From JADJNW01 sp964526645 (GTDB lineage Bacteria > Bacteroidota > Bacteroidia > Chitinophagales > Saprospiraceae): a DNA stretch of 64,000 nt. Below, one piece after another: positions 34,843 through 43,274 of this stretch (its first letter is position 1; every line of letters starts with the position of its first letter). Below the pieces are notes generated by a model, which was given only the letters and a program-made list of their open reading frames with translations, searched no databases and was not told where the DNA came from. The position numbers were made by a program, and so were the translations under genes. The stretch lies in NCBI GenBank assembly GCA_964526645.1, contig CAZGJN010000014.1:14883-78882 (forward strand). The letters run 5' to 3'.

Positions 34843-35325
34843 ATGAAACAGGATTTGCACGAATTGTTGATACGATCATTAGACGGAACACTAAGTCCTC
34901 GAGAACAGCAGCAGCTTGACGATGCCTTATCCGCATCGGAAAAACTACGCCAACAAAAGGCACAGCTGCTCCAGATGAGAAACCTGATCGCTACATTGCG
35001 CGTGAAGCGAGATACAAGTTTTGCTGAAAGGGTGATGGCGCGCCTCAGTCAGAGGGAAGATCCAAGTTTTTTGAACGGAATCGTTTCGCTTTTTCCTAAA
35101 TTGGCAGCGGCGTGTTTACTCATTTTTGTGCTCTCCCTGCTTGGCATTTATACCTACCAGGGAAGCCTGTCGGGAGAAGTGATTATCGGTGTGGAGGATT
35201 TACTTCCAGAAGATGCCAATTCTATTGTATTTGATACGGATTTTAGCGAAAAAGAAAATAAAAATAAGATGGACAGAGACATTAATCCGATCCAGGAAAG
35301 AATGGAGCGTATTAAAGAAGAGTAG
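34843..35325 (+). CDS. Probable membrane anti-sigma factor
   Basis: 160 residues. The N-terminal 75 residues are cytoplasmic and helical (LIRSLDGTLSPREQQQLDDA), the place where an anti-sigma domain binds its sigma factor. One membrane segment, about residues 86-107 (LAAACLLIFVLSLLGIYTY), is followed by a short acidic outer part (DLLPEDANSIVFDTDFSEKE). It lies 31 bp after the ECF sigma gene. No HxxxCxxC zinc motif is seen, so it is not a ZAS-type factor. Assigned from position and topology. Confidence 0.75.
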   Translation: MKQDLHELLIRSLDGTLSPREQQQLDDALSASEKLRQQKAQLLQMRNLIATLRVKRDTSFAERVMARLSQREDPSFLNGIVSLFPKLAAACLLIFVLSLLGIYTYQGSLSGEVIIGVEDLLPEDANSIVFDTDFSEKENKNKMDRDINPIQERMERIKEE

Positions 35326-35345
35326 CAAACAATAACATTTCACCC

Positions 35346-35741
35346 ATGAAACAACTAAAAATAGCGATCACCATACTAAGCTTGCTTGGAATTGGCTTTT
35401 TGGGAGGGTTTTATACCAATCGCTATCTCGTGCAACAAAAAATCAACAAGGTAGCCGGCATGCGCTACGCCGATGGATTCAAAGCTTATTTTTTCCAGCA
35501 TATACAGGCTACTGCCGAGCAGGAAGCCTTGCTTTCGCCCTATGTAGATAAATACGCTGAGGCGGTATCGGCTGTTTACCAAGAATCGCGAGAAAAACGC
35601 CAAAAGTTGATGAATTCACTCAAGCAGGAAATCCAACCGCTTATTTCTACCGGGCAGATGGAAAAACTGGATCATTTTTGTTACCGCTATTACAAAGCAC
35701 CAGCAAAAGCTGCCAATTATAGCCAGGAAGTTAAAAACTAA
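35346..35741 (+). CDS. Membrane-anchored CpxP/Spy-like periplasmic protein
   Basis: 131 residues. An N-terminal membrane anchor (ITILSLLGIGFLGGFYTN) is followed by a helical periplasmic domain with the look of periplasmic heavy-metal sensor/CpxP proteins (TAEQEALLSPYVDKYAEAVS, REKRQKLMNSLKQEIQPLIS). Third gene of the sigma/anti-sigma operon, 20 bp downstream. Likely an envelope chaperone or sensor that feeds back on the sigma pair; inference. Confidence 0.7.
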   Translation: MKQLKIAITILSLLGIGFLGGFYTNRYLVQQKINKVAGMRYADGFKAYFFQHIQATAEQEALLSPYVDKYAEAVSAVYQESREKRQKLMNSLKQEIQPLISTGQMEKLDHFCYRYYKAPAKAANYSQEVKN

Positions 35742-35764
35742 AAAATATTTTCTCTACAAATGAT

Positions 35765-35797
35765 AAACGCCTTGGATGAAAAATTCAGGGCGTTTTT
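35765..35797 (+). terminator. Terminator of the sigma-factor operon
   Basis: AAACGCC (35765-35771) pairs with GGCGTTT (35789-35795), followed by further T. It lies 24 bp after the third gene of the operon. Confidence 0.75.
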
Positions 35798-35946
35798 CAT
35801 CTAAATCATGTTACATTTCAGCTATTGCTGCGTCAAAAGAAAGATAATTAAAAATATTTAGCAGCGCACGTTTTTTGATAAATCGCTACTAATCAATAGC
35901 TTTATTTTGGATTTTCATCTGAAAAACGGAGCAAAATTCTGCTTAT

Positions 35947-37503
35947 ATGCTGGTAAAAACCTTTGCCAGCGCCGTTTATGGCGTGGATGCTCAAACAATT
36001 ACTGTCGAAATCAATGCCGGCGGCAACGTGACCCTGGGCAAAAATTTCTATTTTTTAGTAGGACTACCGGATAATGCTGTCAAAGAAGGCTTTCAGCGTA
36101 TCGAATCGGCTATCAAAAACGTGGGCTATCGGATGCAAAGGGTAAAAATTGTGATCAACCTGGCACCCGCCGATATTCGCAAGGAAGGCTCAGCTTATGA
36201 TCTTCCCATTGCCGTTGGCTACTTAGCAGCTACCGATCAAATAAAACCTGAGCTGCTCGACCAGTACTTGCTCATGGGGGAGCTTTCGCTCGATGGCAGC
36301 CTGCGTCCTATCAAAGGGGCTTTGCCGATTGCCATACAAGCTCGCAAAGAACGGTTTAAGGGGATTATTTTGCCAAAACAGAATGCCTTAGAAGCTGCTA
36401 TCGTCAACGACCTGGAAGTGTATGGTGTTGAAAATCTGAGAGAAGCAGCGGAATTGCTGGATGGCAAAAGCAATCTGCAGCCCCTGGAAATCAATACCAG
36501 AGAACTATTTTTTAGCCAACGGAATTGCTACGATGTAGATTTCTCGGATGTGAGAGGGCAGGAAAACATCAAGCGCGCACTGGAACTGAGCGCTGCTGGC
36601 GGGCACAACGTGATCCTTATCGGACCGCCAGGTGCCGGAAAAACCATGCTTGCTCAGAGACTGCCTACGATCCTACCACCGCTCAGTTTGTACGAAGCCT
36701 TGGAAACAACCAAAATTCATTCGGTCGCAGGGGTATTGCCTTCTGATACGGCACTTATTACCACCCGCCCTTTTCGATCACCTCACCATACCATCAGCGA
36801 TGTGGCGCTTGTAGGAGGGGGCACCCACCCCAGCCCGGGTGAGATTTCGCTGGCGCACAATGGGGTTTTATTTTTGGATGAACTGCCTGAATTCAAACGC
36901 ACTGTACTGGAAGTGCTCCGACAGCCTATGGAAGAGAGGCGCGTGACCATTTCCAGAGCCAAAACCACCGTAGATTATCCCGCGAGTTTTATGCTGGTAG
37001 CATCCATGAATCCTTGCCCTTGCGGTTATTATAACCACCCAGAGAAAGAATGCGTTTGCGGGGCACAAGTGGTAAAACGCTACTTGAGCAAAATATCAGG
37101 ACCTTTACTGGATCGTATTGATTTGCATGTAGAAGTAACCCCGGTGAGCTATGAGGAGTTGTCCAGCCAACAAAGACCTACGGAAACCAGCAGCGATATT
37201 GCCATGCGCGTGATCAAAGCCCGCGAAATCCAGAAAAATCGCTTTCAAAATTTCAAGGATATTTATTGCAATGCACACATGCCCAGCCAAATGGTGCGGG
37301 AAATTTGTACAGTGAGCCAGGAGGGGCTGCAATTGGTCAAAAAAGCCATGGAAAAACTCCAACTCTCAGCTCGTGCCTACGACCGCATCCTGAAGGTGGC
37401 TCGTACAGCTGCGGATTTGGATGCCAGCGAAGCAATCAAAATAGAACATTTGGCGGAGGCGATTCACTTTCGGAGTTTGGATCGGGAAGGCTGGGCAGGA
37501 TAA
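35947..37503 (+). CDS. comM: ComM/YifB-family AAA+ ATPase (Mg-chelatase-like)
   Basis: 518 residues. The N-terminal Lon-protease-fold domain (TVEINAGGNVTLGKNFYFLV, LPIAVGYLAATDQIKPELL) is followed by an AAA+ domain with Walker A GPPGAGKTMLAQRLPTILPP, Walker B VLFLDELPEFKR, and the Cys cluster NPCPCGYYNHPEKECVCG, then a C-terminal helical domain. ComM is a hexameric helicase that drives branch migration during natural transformation and recombination. Monocistronic. Its presence is compatible with uptake of external DNA but does not prove it. Confidence 0.95.
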   Translation: MLVKTFASAVYGVDAQTITVEINAGGNVTLGKNFYFLVGLPDNAVKEGFQRIESAIKNVGYRMQRVKIVINLAPADIRKEGSAYDLPIAVGYLAATDQIKPELLDQYLLMGELSLDGSLRPIKGALPIAIQARKERFKGIILPKQNALEAAIVNDLEVYGVENLREAAELLDGKSNLQPLEINTRELFFSQRNCYDVDFSDVRGQENIKRALELSAAGGHNVILIGPPGAGKTMLAQRLPTILPPLSLYEALETTKIHSVAGVLPSDTALITTRPFRSPHHTISDVALVGGGTHPSPGEISLAHNGVLFLDELPEFKRTVLEVLRQPMEERRVTISRAKTTVDYPASFMLVASMNPCPCGYYNHPEKECVCGAQVVKRYLSKISGPLLDRIDLHVEVTPVSYEELSSQQRPTETSSDIAMRVIKAREIQKNRFQNFKDIYCNAHMPSQMVREICTVSQEGLQLVKKAMEKLQLSARAYDRILKVARTAADLDASEAIKIEHLAEAIHFRSLDREGWAG

Positions 37504-37608
37504 AAGCATTGTAAAAAAAAATCATGCTACTGATTTTTTACCTAAAACTTTCTTGCCTTGAAACTGTAAGGTAATAAGGCATTTTTATTAACCTAAACCG
37601 ATATTCTT

Positions 37609-38430
37609 ATGAAAGTAAAAATTCTTTTATCCGCGCTTACGATTCTATTGCTGGCAGCATGTAGCAATAAAAAAACAACAGCCGATGGCATGACGCAATT
37701 TGCGAAGGATAGCTCTTTTCAGACAGCGCACGATTCGCCAAAGGCAATTGCTTTTCAACCAAAGGGCGAGATGATTCAATTTGATACCCCTGATGGAAAA
37801 AAGGGCAGCGCTTATGTTTTGAAAACGGCTCAGCCCAGCTCAAAGTACTTGTTTGTGATTCAGGAGTGGTGGGGTTTAAATGATCATATCAAACAGACGG
37901 CAGAAATCTTGTTTGATAGCCTGAAAAATGTAAATGTGCTGGCGCTCGACATGTACGATGGGAAAGTGGCTACGAACCCTGAAGATGCAGGAAAATACAT
38001 GCAAGCCATGAGCCAGGAACGCGGACAGGCAATCGTAAACGGGGCACTAAGTTATGCAGGCAAGGATGCTCAGATTGGCACTATCGGCTGGTGTTTTGGC
38101 GGGGGCTGGTCTTTGCAATCGGCTATCATGGCAGGTGATCGGGCGAAAGCCTGCGTCATGTACTATGGCATGCCTGTTCAAAATGCAAAAGAATTAGCCC
38201 CTTTGAAAGCGCCAGTCTTAGGTATTTTTGCGAAGAAAGATGCCTGGATTAACCCGGAGGTAGTCGGCAAATTTGAAGCATTGGCAAAAGCAACCGGCAA
38301 AAAACTAAGCCTGCATCAATTTGACGCGGATCACGCTTTCGCTAATCCCAGTAATCCAAATTTTGATCAAAAAGCTGCCGGTGAGGCGAATGAACTGGCA
38401 CTCGCGTTTTTGAAAGAACACATGAAATAA
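37609..38430 (+). CDS. Dienelactone-hydrolase family lipoprotein
   Basis: 273 residues. Signal peptide with lipobox (LTILLLAACSNKK), so it is anchored in the envelope. The alpha/beta-hydrolase core has VIQEWWGLNDHIKQT, the nucleophile Cys in GTIGWCFGGGWS, Asp in FAKKDAWINPE and His in DADHAFANPS, the Cys-Asp-His triad of dienelactone hydrolases. Substrate unknown; many such proteins cleave lactones or esters. Single gene with a short leader. Confidence 0.9.
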   Translation: MKVKILLSALTILLLAACSNKKTTADGMTQFAKDSSFQTAHDSPKAIAFQPKGEMIQFDTPDGKKGSAYVLKTAQPSSKYLFVIQEWWGLNDHIKQTAEILFDSLKNVNVLALDMYDGKVATNPEDAGKYMQAMSQERGQAIVNGALSYAGKDAQIGTIGWCFGGGWSLQSAIMAGDRAKACVMYYGMPVQNAKELAPLKAPVLGIFAKKDAWINPEVVGKFEALAKATGKKLSLHQFDADHAFANPSNPNFDQKAAGEANELALAFLKEHMK

Positions 38431-38522
38431 ACGACTTCGTTGCTCCCAAGGGCTGTTCAGCAAAGATATACAAACGGATATTTTTTCAAGAAAACCGATG
38501 GAACAACCCTTTGGGATTTTTA

Positions 38523-38831
38523 TCAATCATCCCCGCCTTCAATCACAGCAGAAAGCCCTCTATCCACCAGAGCATCTTTTTTGGGGCGGAGTTCACTCTT
38601 CGGAGCCGTCTTTACAGTGGCTTTACCTTTGAAATGAATGATGAATGCCAGCTGCTCGGCTTGCTCAGGGGTGTGTTGCAGGATTTCCATAAAGCATTGA
38701 ATCACCCAATCGAAGGTATTGAAATCATCATTATAAACAATCAAATGTGCCAAATTGCCCACATCTGAATCGGCGATTTCCTCTTCAATCAATACCTCCT
38801 CATCGGTTTCTATACTCTGAAAACGATACAT
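38523..38831 (-). CDS. clpS: ATP-dependent Clp protease adaptor ClpS
   Basis: 102 residues. The ClpS core is AHLIVYNDDFNTFDWVIQCF, then HTPEQAEQLAFIIHFKGKAT, with the Asn-Asp-Asp that grips N-degron residues and the His of the second helix. ClpS delivers N-end-rule substrates to ClpAP. An acidic N-terminal extension (ETDEEVLIEEEIADSDV) is longer than in E. coli but usual in Bacteroidota. A partner ClpA/ClpC is not in the window. Confidence 0.9.
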   Translation of the reverse strand: MYRFQSIETDEEVLIEEEIADSDVGNLAHLIVYNDDFNTFDWVIQCFMEILQHTPEQAEQLAFIIHFKGKATVKTAPKSELRPKKDALVDRGLSAVIEGGDD

Positions 38832-38917
38832 TTTCTGGATATTTGATCATACAAAGCGTGCAAATGAAAACTACAGCCCGGCAACAGCAGGGCTGCATTT
38901 GCGTAGTTGGAACACAA

Positions 38918-39388
38918 TCAATTCAACTGCGATAAAGTTCCCTTTATTGCCTCAAAATTAGGCAAATTACCCGCAGATTCCAATACTTCTGCATATCTTA
39001 CAATTCCCTCTTTATCAATCACAAAGGCAGAGCGCTTGGAAACCCCCTTCATGCCCATAGAAAATTCTTCGTACAAAACTCCATAAGAACGAGAGACTTC
39101 TTTATTAAAATCGGATAGAAGCGTGAAATTGAGATTTTGGTCTTGTTTGAAGCGGTGCAACGTTTGCGGCGAATCCACCGAGATAGCCAAAACCTGAGCA
39201 TTGAGTCCATCGTAATTCGCGATATCATCCCGCATGGTGCACATTTCTGCTGTACAAACACTGGTGAATGCCAATGGAAAAAATAATAAAACGACATTTT
39301 TGTCGCGAAAATTTTCAAGTGTAACTTGCTCCTTATCAGAAGAGTACAAAGTGAAAGAAGGCGCTTTTTCTCCTACTTTTACGAACAT
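38918..39388 (-). CDS. Thiol peroxidase of the AhpC/TSA (peroxiredoxin) family
   Basis: 156 residues. Reduces hydroperoxides through a peroxidatic Cys in LAFTSVCTAEMC; a second Cys five residues later could resolve it. Other marks: GEKAPSFTLYSSDKEQVTL, VVLLFFPLAF, and ISVDSPQTLHRFKQ. Cytoplasmic, no signal peptide. It resembles AhpE-like or one-cysteine Prx proteins. Divergent from an AT-rich gene of unknown function; clpS follows 86 bp downstream on the same strand. Confidence 0.92.
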   Translation of the reverse strand: MFVKVGEKAPSFTLYSSDKEQVTLENFRDKNVVLLFFPLAFTSVCTAEMCTMRDDIANYDGLNAQVLAISVDSPQTLHRFKQDQNLNFTLLSDFNKEVSRSYGVLYEEFSMGMKGVSKRSAFVIDKEGIVRYAEVLESAGNLPNFEAIKGTLSQLN

Positions 39389-39587
39389 GCTATTTTCCTT
39401 TTTGACCTGAAGAATAAAATATCACTTTTCCTAACGCGAAAGCGAGGAAGTTGTTTTTGACTAATTCAAAGTTTACGAAGACTTCGGCTTTTATAGTTTA
39501 TAAATAATAAATTTTATGGCAAAATCTTTCCTAATATGAAACCTAATTGTATTTTCAATTTGTTGTTACAAAAGTAAAAAACAGGCA

Positions 39588-40379
39588 ATGCTCAAAAGCC
39601 TCCAAAAAAGAAAGAAAGCCTTAAATTTTATTTCTGAATTATGTGCAGATGCTCACAAAGTCCTTCTCATCCATTATTCGTGCGAAAGTTTAAGTGATAG
39701 CAACGAAGGTTATTCTCCTCGAATCACTTCAATTGTTGTGAGAAGTTTAAGAGGAGATCAACAAAAAAGTTTTTCTATACATCTTGTCGCCGAATGGAAA
39801 AAAATAAAACGGGAAGAAATAGAGAATCATTATGATTTACTTGAATTGGAAATGCTAAATGAATTTTATCAATTTGCCAAAGATAACACAGAAAGGTATT
39901 GGCTAAATTGGAATATGAAAAACATTAATTATGGTTTTGAGGCTATTGAGCATCGCTATAAGGTATTAGGGGGGAACGAGGCTATAGAAATTCCTTACAA
40001 AATTAGAGTTAATATTCCTGCGATATTGTCCGAAATATACGGAAATAGCTATGAACCTGACCCTAAGATGAGTAATTTATTAAAATCAAACTTTAAAGAG
40101 TTGAATCGTGAGTTATTGACAGGTGCCGAAGAAGCAGAAGCATTTAAAAATAAGCAATTCGTTAAATTACATGCATCAACGCTTTTGAAGACGAATTACT
40201 TTGCTAAGATTGTTTTCTTGGTGTATGAAAGAAAATTAAAAATTTCAGGACCAGATCAAGTAGGATATGTGCATGACCTTCTTAGTAGACCACTACTTGG
40301 ATTTATTGGTATTATTGCCTCAATAGTATCTATAGTTGCTGGCATTATCGAATTAATTAAATTTATGAATGGGAAATAG
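39588..40379 (+). CDS. Unknown protein with C-terminal membrane segment, AT-rich
   Basis: 263 residues. Residues 1-90 look like a strand/helix domain (FISELCADAHKVLLIHYSCE, RSLRGDQQKSFSIHLVAEWK). Residues about 95-130 carry a striking aromatic/Asn motif (RYWLNWNMKNINYGFEAIEH, RYKVLGG). A helical part follows, then a hydrophobic segment near residues 236-258 (LLGFIGIIASIVSIVAGIIE) and a short basic tail. The layout (soluble domain plus one or two C-terminal membrane segments) is that of membrane-linked effectors of defence or toxin systems, and the aromatic motif is one I associate with such uncharacterised proteins, but no family was confirmed. Base composition is more AT-rich than its neighbours, suggesting transfer. 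Confidence 0.75.
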   Translation: MLKSLQKRKKALNFISELCADAHKVLLIHYSCESLSDSNEGYSPRITSIVVRSLRGDQQKSFSIHLVAEWKKIKREEIENHYDLLELEMLNEFYQFAKDNTERYWLNWNMKNINYGFEAIEHRYKVLGGNEAIEIPYKIRVNIPAILSEIYGNSYEPDPKMSNLLKSNFKELNRELLTGAEEAEAFKNKQFVKLHASTLLKTNYFAKIVFLVYERKLKISGPDQVGYVHDLLSRPLLGFIGIIASIVSIVAGIIELIKFMNGK

Positions 40380-40531
40380 GTTTCTGTAAAACCAATATTC
40401 TACAATTCATATAGCTCCTTCTACAATTCGCCTTCTGGTAGCTACACTTCACCTGAAAACGCTGGCTTTATAAGTCTTTCTGTGAGATTTTTGTGAGGTC
40501 AATCAAATTGATTCATTAAAAACGCTTTCAC

Positions 40532-41251
40532 ATGACATTCCCGAAGCAATCTACATTTTTGTTGTTCTTTGTTCTATTTTCACAATGGGTGTGGGCGCAG
40601 CAAAGCCAGGTGATACGCGGTACCATCCTCGACAAACAATCGGAGCTACCGCTCATAGGGGTAGCCGTGGAACTCATCAGCGTAGAGCCAATGCAAGGCA
40701 CTACCACAGACGAAAATGGACGATTTTCCCTACCCAAAGTACCACTGGGGCGGCACAATCTTCGCATCAGTTATTTGGGCTACAATTCGATTACAATTCC
40801 CAATGTCGTTGTAAATGCTGGCAAGGAAGTCAACCTTGATCTTCAGCTGGAGGAAGTGACTCGTTTTTCAGGCGGCAGGAATGACGTGGCGCGCCTGGTG
40901 GGCAAAGACAAGCGCAACTCCTTCACGCTGGACACCAAAGTCACCACGGCAGGCGGGCGCTATTACACCCCGGTTGACCTGGAAGCCTCCAAAATAGCTG
41001 GAGAAGAGGTATTGCTCGAAACGCTGGCATTCAGCGAACGCTTTACGCCTTATTTCCGATTTGACTTCAAAGTAGGCTTTTTGAAAAACAGTAAAACGCG
41101 CCGGTTTTCGCAACAATTTTTCCTGGATTTTCAAAACCTGACCAATCGGGAAAATATTTTTCAAAAAAGATATAATGATTTGACGAATGAAGTAAATGAT
41201 GTGTATCAATCGGGCTTCTTCCCGGATATTTTGTATCGCGTACAATTTTAA
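40532..41251 (+). pseudogene. Internally deleted TonB-dependent receptor
   Basis: 239 residues in one frame. Residues 1-24 are a signal peptide (LLFFVLFSQWVWAQQ); 27-112 a CarboxypepD_reg domain (IRGTILDKQSELPLIGVAVE, GRFSLPKVPLGRHNL) running into the start of a plug (SGGRNDVARLV). Then, with no barrel in between, residues about 124-239 are the last strands of a TonB receptor (NSFTLDTKVTTAGGRYYTPV, FFLDFQNLTNRENIFQKRYN, FFPDILYRVQF). Full-length relatives have roughly 750-800 residues, so most of the plug and barrel is missing through an in-frame deletion near base 40895. It cannot form a receptor pore. Confidence 0.85.
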
Positions 41252-41266
41252 TGTGCTAATGTAGCG

Positions 41267-41315
41267 ATTTGCCAATGTGCTAATACCCTCCTCTAATATT
41301 AGTACATTGGCAAAT
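41267..41315. repeat. 19-bp inverted repeat (large hairpin)
   Basis: ATTTGCCAATGTGCTAATA (41267-41285) and TATTAGTACATTGGCAAAT (41297-41315) pair with one G-U over an 11-nt loop. A direct copy of AATGTGCTAAT lies just before (41250-41260). It could end transcription of the broken receptor gene, or be a small dispersed repeat. Confidence 0.8.
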
Positions 41316-41365
41316 TAACAAATCCACAAATTTACCCGTATCTTCATTCCAATTTTAGCAAAGCC

Positions 41366-42421
41366 ATGACGACGAAAGAAAAGCTGATTGCTACGGTAGG
41401 CGTTGATGACCGCCTGGTGCTACTTATTGGTATTCCGATATTATCTTTTTTGCTACCGCTATTGTTTTTTAAAGAGACTTTGTCCGAGGGTCTGATCGTT
41501 TACTTTCCTAAATTTTTAGGCTCTCTGGTGCATACAGCTGCCTACTGGCTGGTCATTCGGCAGATTGTTATTTACTTCCGGCGGCGCTTTCCTGAGTTAA
41601 AAGAGACCAAAAAACGTATTTTTTACTCGGCTATTTTTACCGTTCTTTCCTATTTTGCCTTAAACTCGATCCTGGATTTTATTCACATAGCAGTTGGCGA
41701 TGAAGGCGCACCGGGCGTAACAGAATTTGATTATGCAGTGGCATCCTTCACGGTCATTCTATTGTGTGTCACCATTTACGAAAGCATCTTTTTCTATGTT
41801 CGCTGGAAACAGACGATTATTGAAGCCGAACGCCTGCGCCGCGAAAATATCGAATCTCAGCTGGAGGGCTTGCGCAATCAGGTGAATCCCCATTTCCTGT
41901 TCAATAGCCTAAACACGCTCATTTACATCATACCCGAAGACCCACAGCGCGCCATCCGGTTTGTACAAATGCTGTCAAAAGTATATCGCTACATCCTGGA
42001 AATCAGGGAGAAAAAGCTGATTTCCTTAGAAGAAGAACTGTTGTTTCTGGAAGCCTACAATTTTTTGCTCAAAGAGCGTTTCGGCAATAGCCTGCACGTT
42101 ACTGTCAATGTTCCAGATGCTGCTAAAAAAGAACAAATCATCCCGCTTTCGCTCCAGATTTTATTTGAGAATGCAATTAAACACAACATTATTTCTTCGG
42201 AAAAACCATTGACAATCGAAGTTTTTGCCCAAACAGACAAGCTGGTTGTTCGCAATAATTTACAAAAGAAAAAACAAACCATGCCTTCCACCAAAGTAGG
42301 GCTACAAAATATCCAAAATCGCTACGCTTTTTTCTCTGCTCAGAAAGTGGATATTGTAGCAGATCATAGCCACTTCAGTGTGAGCTTGCCTTTACTCAAA
42401 ACCAGCGTATTAGTCGCTTGA
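41366..42421 (+). CDS. LytS/YehU-type sensor histidine kinase
   Basis: 351 residues. About four membrane helices in the first 150 residues (VLLIGIPILSFLLPLLFF, LGSLVHTAAYWLVIRQIVIY, IFTVLSYFALNSIL, ASFTVILLCVTIYESIFFYV), a linker helix, then the His_kinase domain with phospho-acceptor NPHFLFNSLNTL and N-box LQILFENAIKHN; the ATP lid is KVGLQNIQNRY. Such kinases normally act with a LytTR response regulator encoded next door, but here the next gene is DUF2141, so the partner is elsewhere or lost. Confidence 0.9.
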   Translation: MTTKEKLIATVGVDDRLVLLIGIPILSFLLPLLFFKETLSEGLIVYFPKFLGSLVHTAAYWLVIRQIVIYFRRRFPELKETKKRIFYSAIFTVLSYFALNSILDFIHIAVGDEGAPGVTEFDYAVASFTVILLCVTIYESIFFYVRWKQTIIEAERLRRENIESQLEGLRNQVNPHFLFNSLNTLIYIIPEDPQRAIRFVQMLSKVYRYILEIREKKLISLEEELLFLEAYNFLLKERFGNSLHVTVNVPDAAKKEQIIPLSLQILFENAIKHNIISSEKPLTIEVFAQTDKLVVRNNLQKKKQTMPSTKVGLQNIQNRYAFFSAQKVDIVADHSHFSVSLPLLKTSVLVA

Positions 42422-42463
42422 CTGTGAACACTTTCGCTCCTTTGAAGTTTTCATAGATAAAAG

Positions 42464-42898
42464 ATGGTACTACACGCATTAGTTTGGTTGTTTTTCCCTT
42501 TTTGGCTCGCTGATAATAAAGGCGAACTCGTGCTGCATATCAAAAACCTCGATACTGCCGAAGGGGTAATCCGAATCGCGGTGTATGATAATGAAAAAAA
42601 TTTTTTGCAGGAGGGTAGCGAAAAACTTGGAAAGATAGTACCGGTAATCATGACAAAAGAGCTGCAAGTGGACCTGCCCGACCTTAATTTTGGTTACTAC
42701 GCTATTGCGATCTACCATGATATAAATGCCAATGGTGAATTGGATAAAAATTATCTGAACATCCCTACCGAACCTTATGCTTTCTCAAACAACCCCGCTG
42801 TAAAATGGCGCAGCCCCACCTTTCAAGAAACGCAAATTGAATTTTCGGTGCCACAAAAAGAGCTAACGTTGGAACTAAAACGCTGGCGGAAACATTAG
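42464..42898 (+). CDS. DUF2141 protein
   Basis: 144 residues with a hydrophobic N-terminal segment (LVWLFFPFWLAD) that is short for a signal peptide. The rest matches DUF2141: HIKNLDTAEGVIRIAVYDNE, FGYYAIAIYHDINANGELDK, IPTEPYAFSNN. Predicted exported beta-sandwich of unknown function. 42 bp after the kinase gene, so possibly co-transcribed. Confidence 0.85.
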   Translation: MVLHALVWLFFPFWLADNKGELVLHIKNLDTAEGVIRIAVYDNEKNFLQEGSEKLGKIVPVIMTKELQVDLPDLNFGYYAIAIYHDINANGELDKNYLNIPTEPYAFSNNPAVKWRSPTFQETQIEFSVPQKELTLELKRWRKH

Positions 42899-43005
42899 CA
42901 ATCAAGTATTTTGCCGATGGGTCAATGTACTGATAATAAATTGCCGGAACATCTTGGAAGATTATATTAAAAAACCGATATTTGCACTCGCTTTCAAAAA
43001 AAATG

Positions 43006-43078
43006 GCGCGGTAGCTCAGCTGGTCAGAGCGTGCGATTCATAATCGCAAGGTCGGGAGTTCAAGCCTCCCCCGCGCTA
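43006..43078 (+). tRNA. tRNA with CAU anticodon (Met or lysidine Ile2)
   Basis: 73 nt. Acceptor GGCGCGG/CCGCGCT (G1-U72 wobble), D-arm GCTC-AGCTGGTCA-GAGC, anticodon stem TGCGA/TCGCA with loop TTCATAA, T-arm GGGAG-TTCAAGC-CTCCC, discriminator A. It lacks the three G-C pairs of initiator tRNA, so it is elongator Met or the Ile2 tRNA modified by TilS; the sequence does not decide between them by eye. CCA is not encoded. Confidence 0.95.
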
Positions 43079-43080
43079 CG

Positions 43081-43110
43081 AAAAAGCCCTCTGTCAGTGA
43101 GGGCTTTTTT
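43081..43110 (+). terminator. Terminator of the CAU tRNA
   Basis: AGCCCTC-TGTCAGT-GAGGGCT, a seven-pair perfect stem, followed by six T. Confidence 0.9.
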
Positions 43111-43274
43111 ATTTGGTGGTAGCTCAAAATAGTGGAAGAGATTTCGAGAACCTTTGATATTAGAGAAAGCTGAAAACTAAAGCTCTTTATCAGCTTGCAG
43201 CTTTTTTTGATTATCAATAACTTTCCAGTCGAAATAGATCAAAAGGGTACTTATCACAGCAAAATTTACACAAT

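Noticed and set aside
43006..43078. Initiator tRNA-Met
   Set aside because: The anticodon stem TGCGA/TCGCA lacks the three consecutive G-C pairs next to the loop that mark initiator tRNA.
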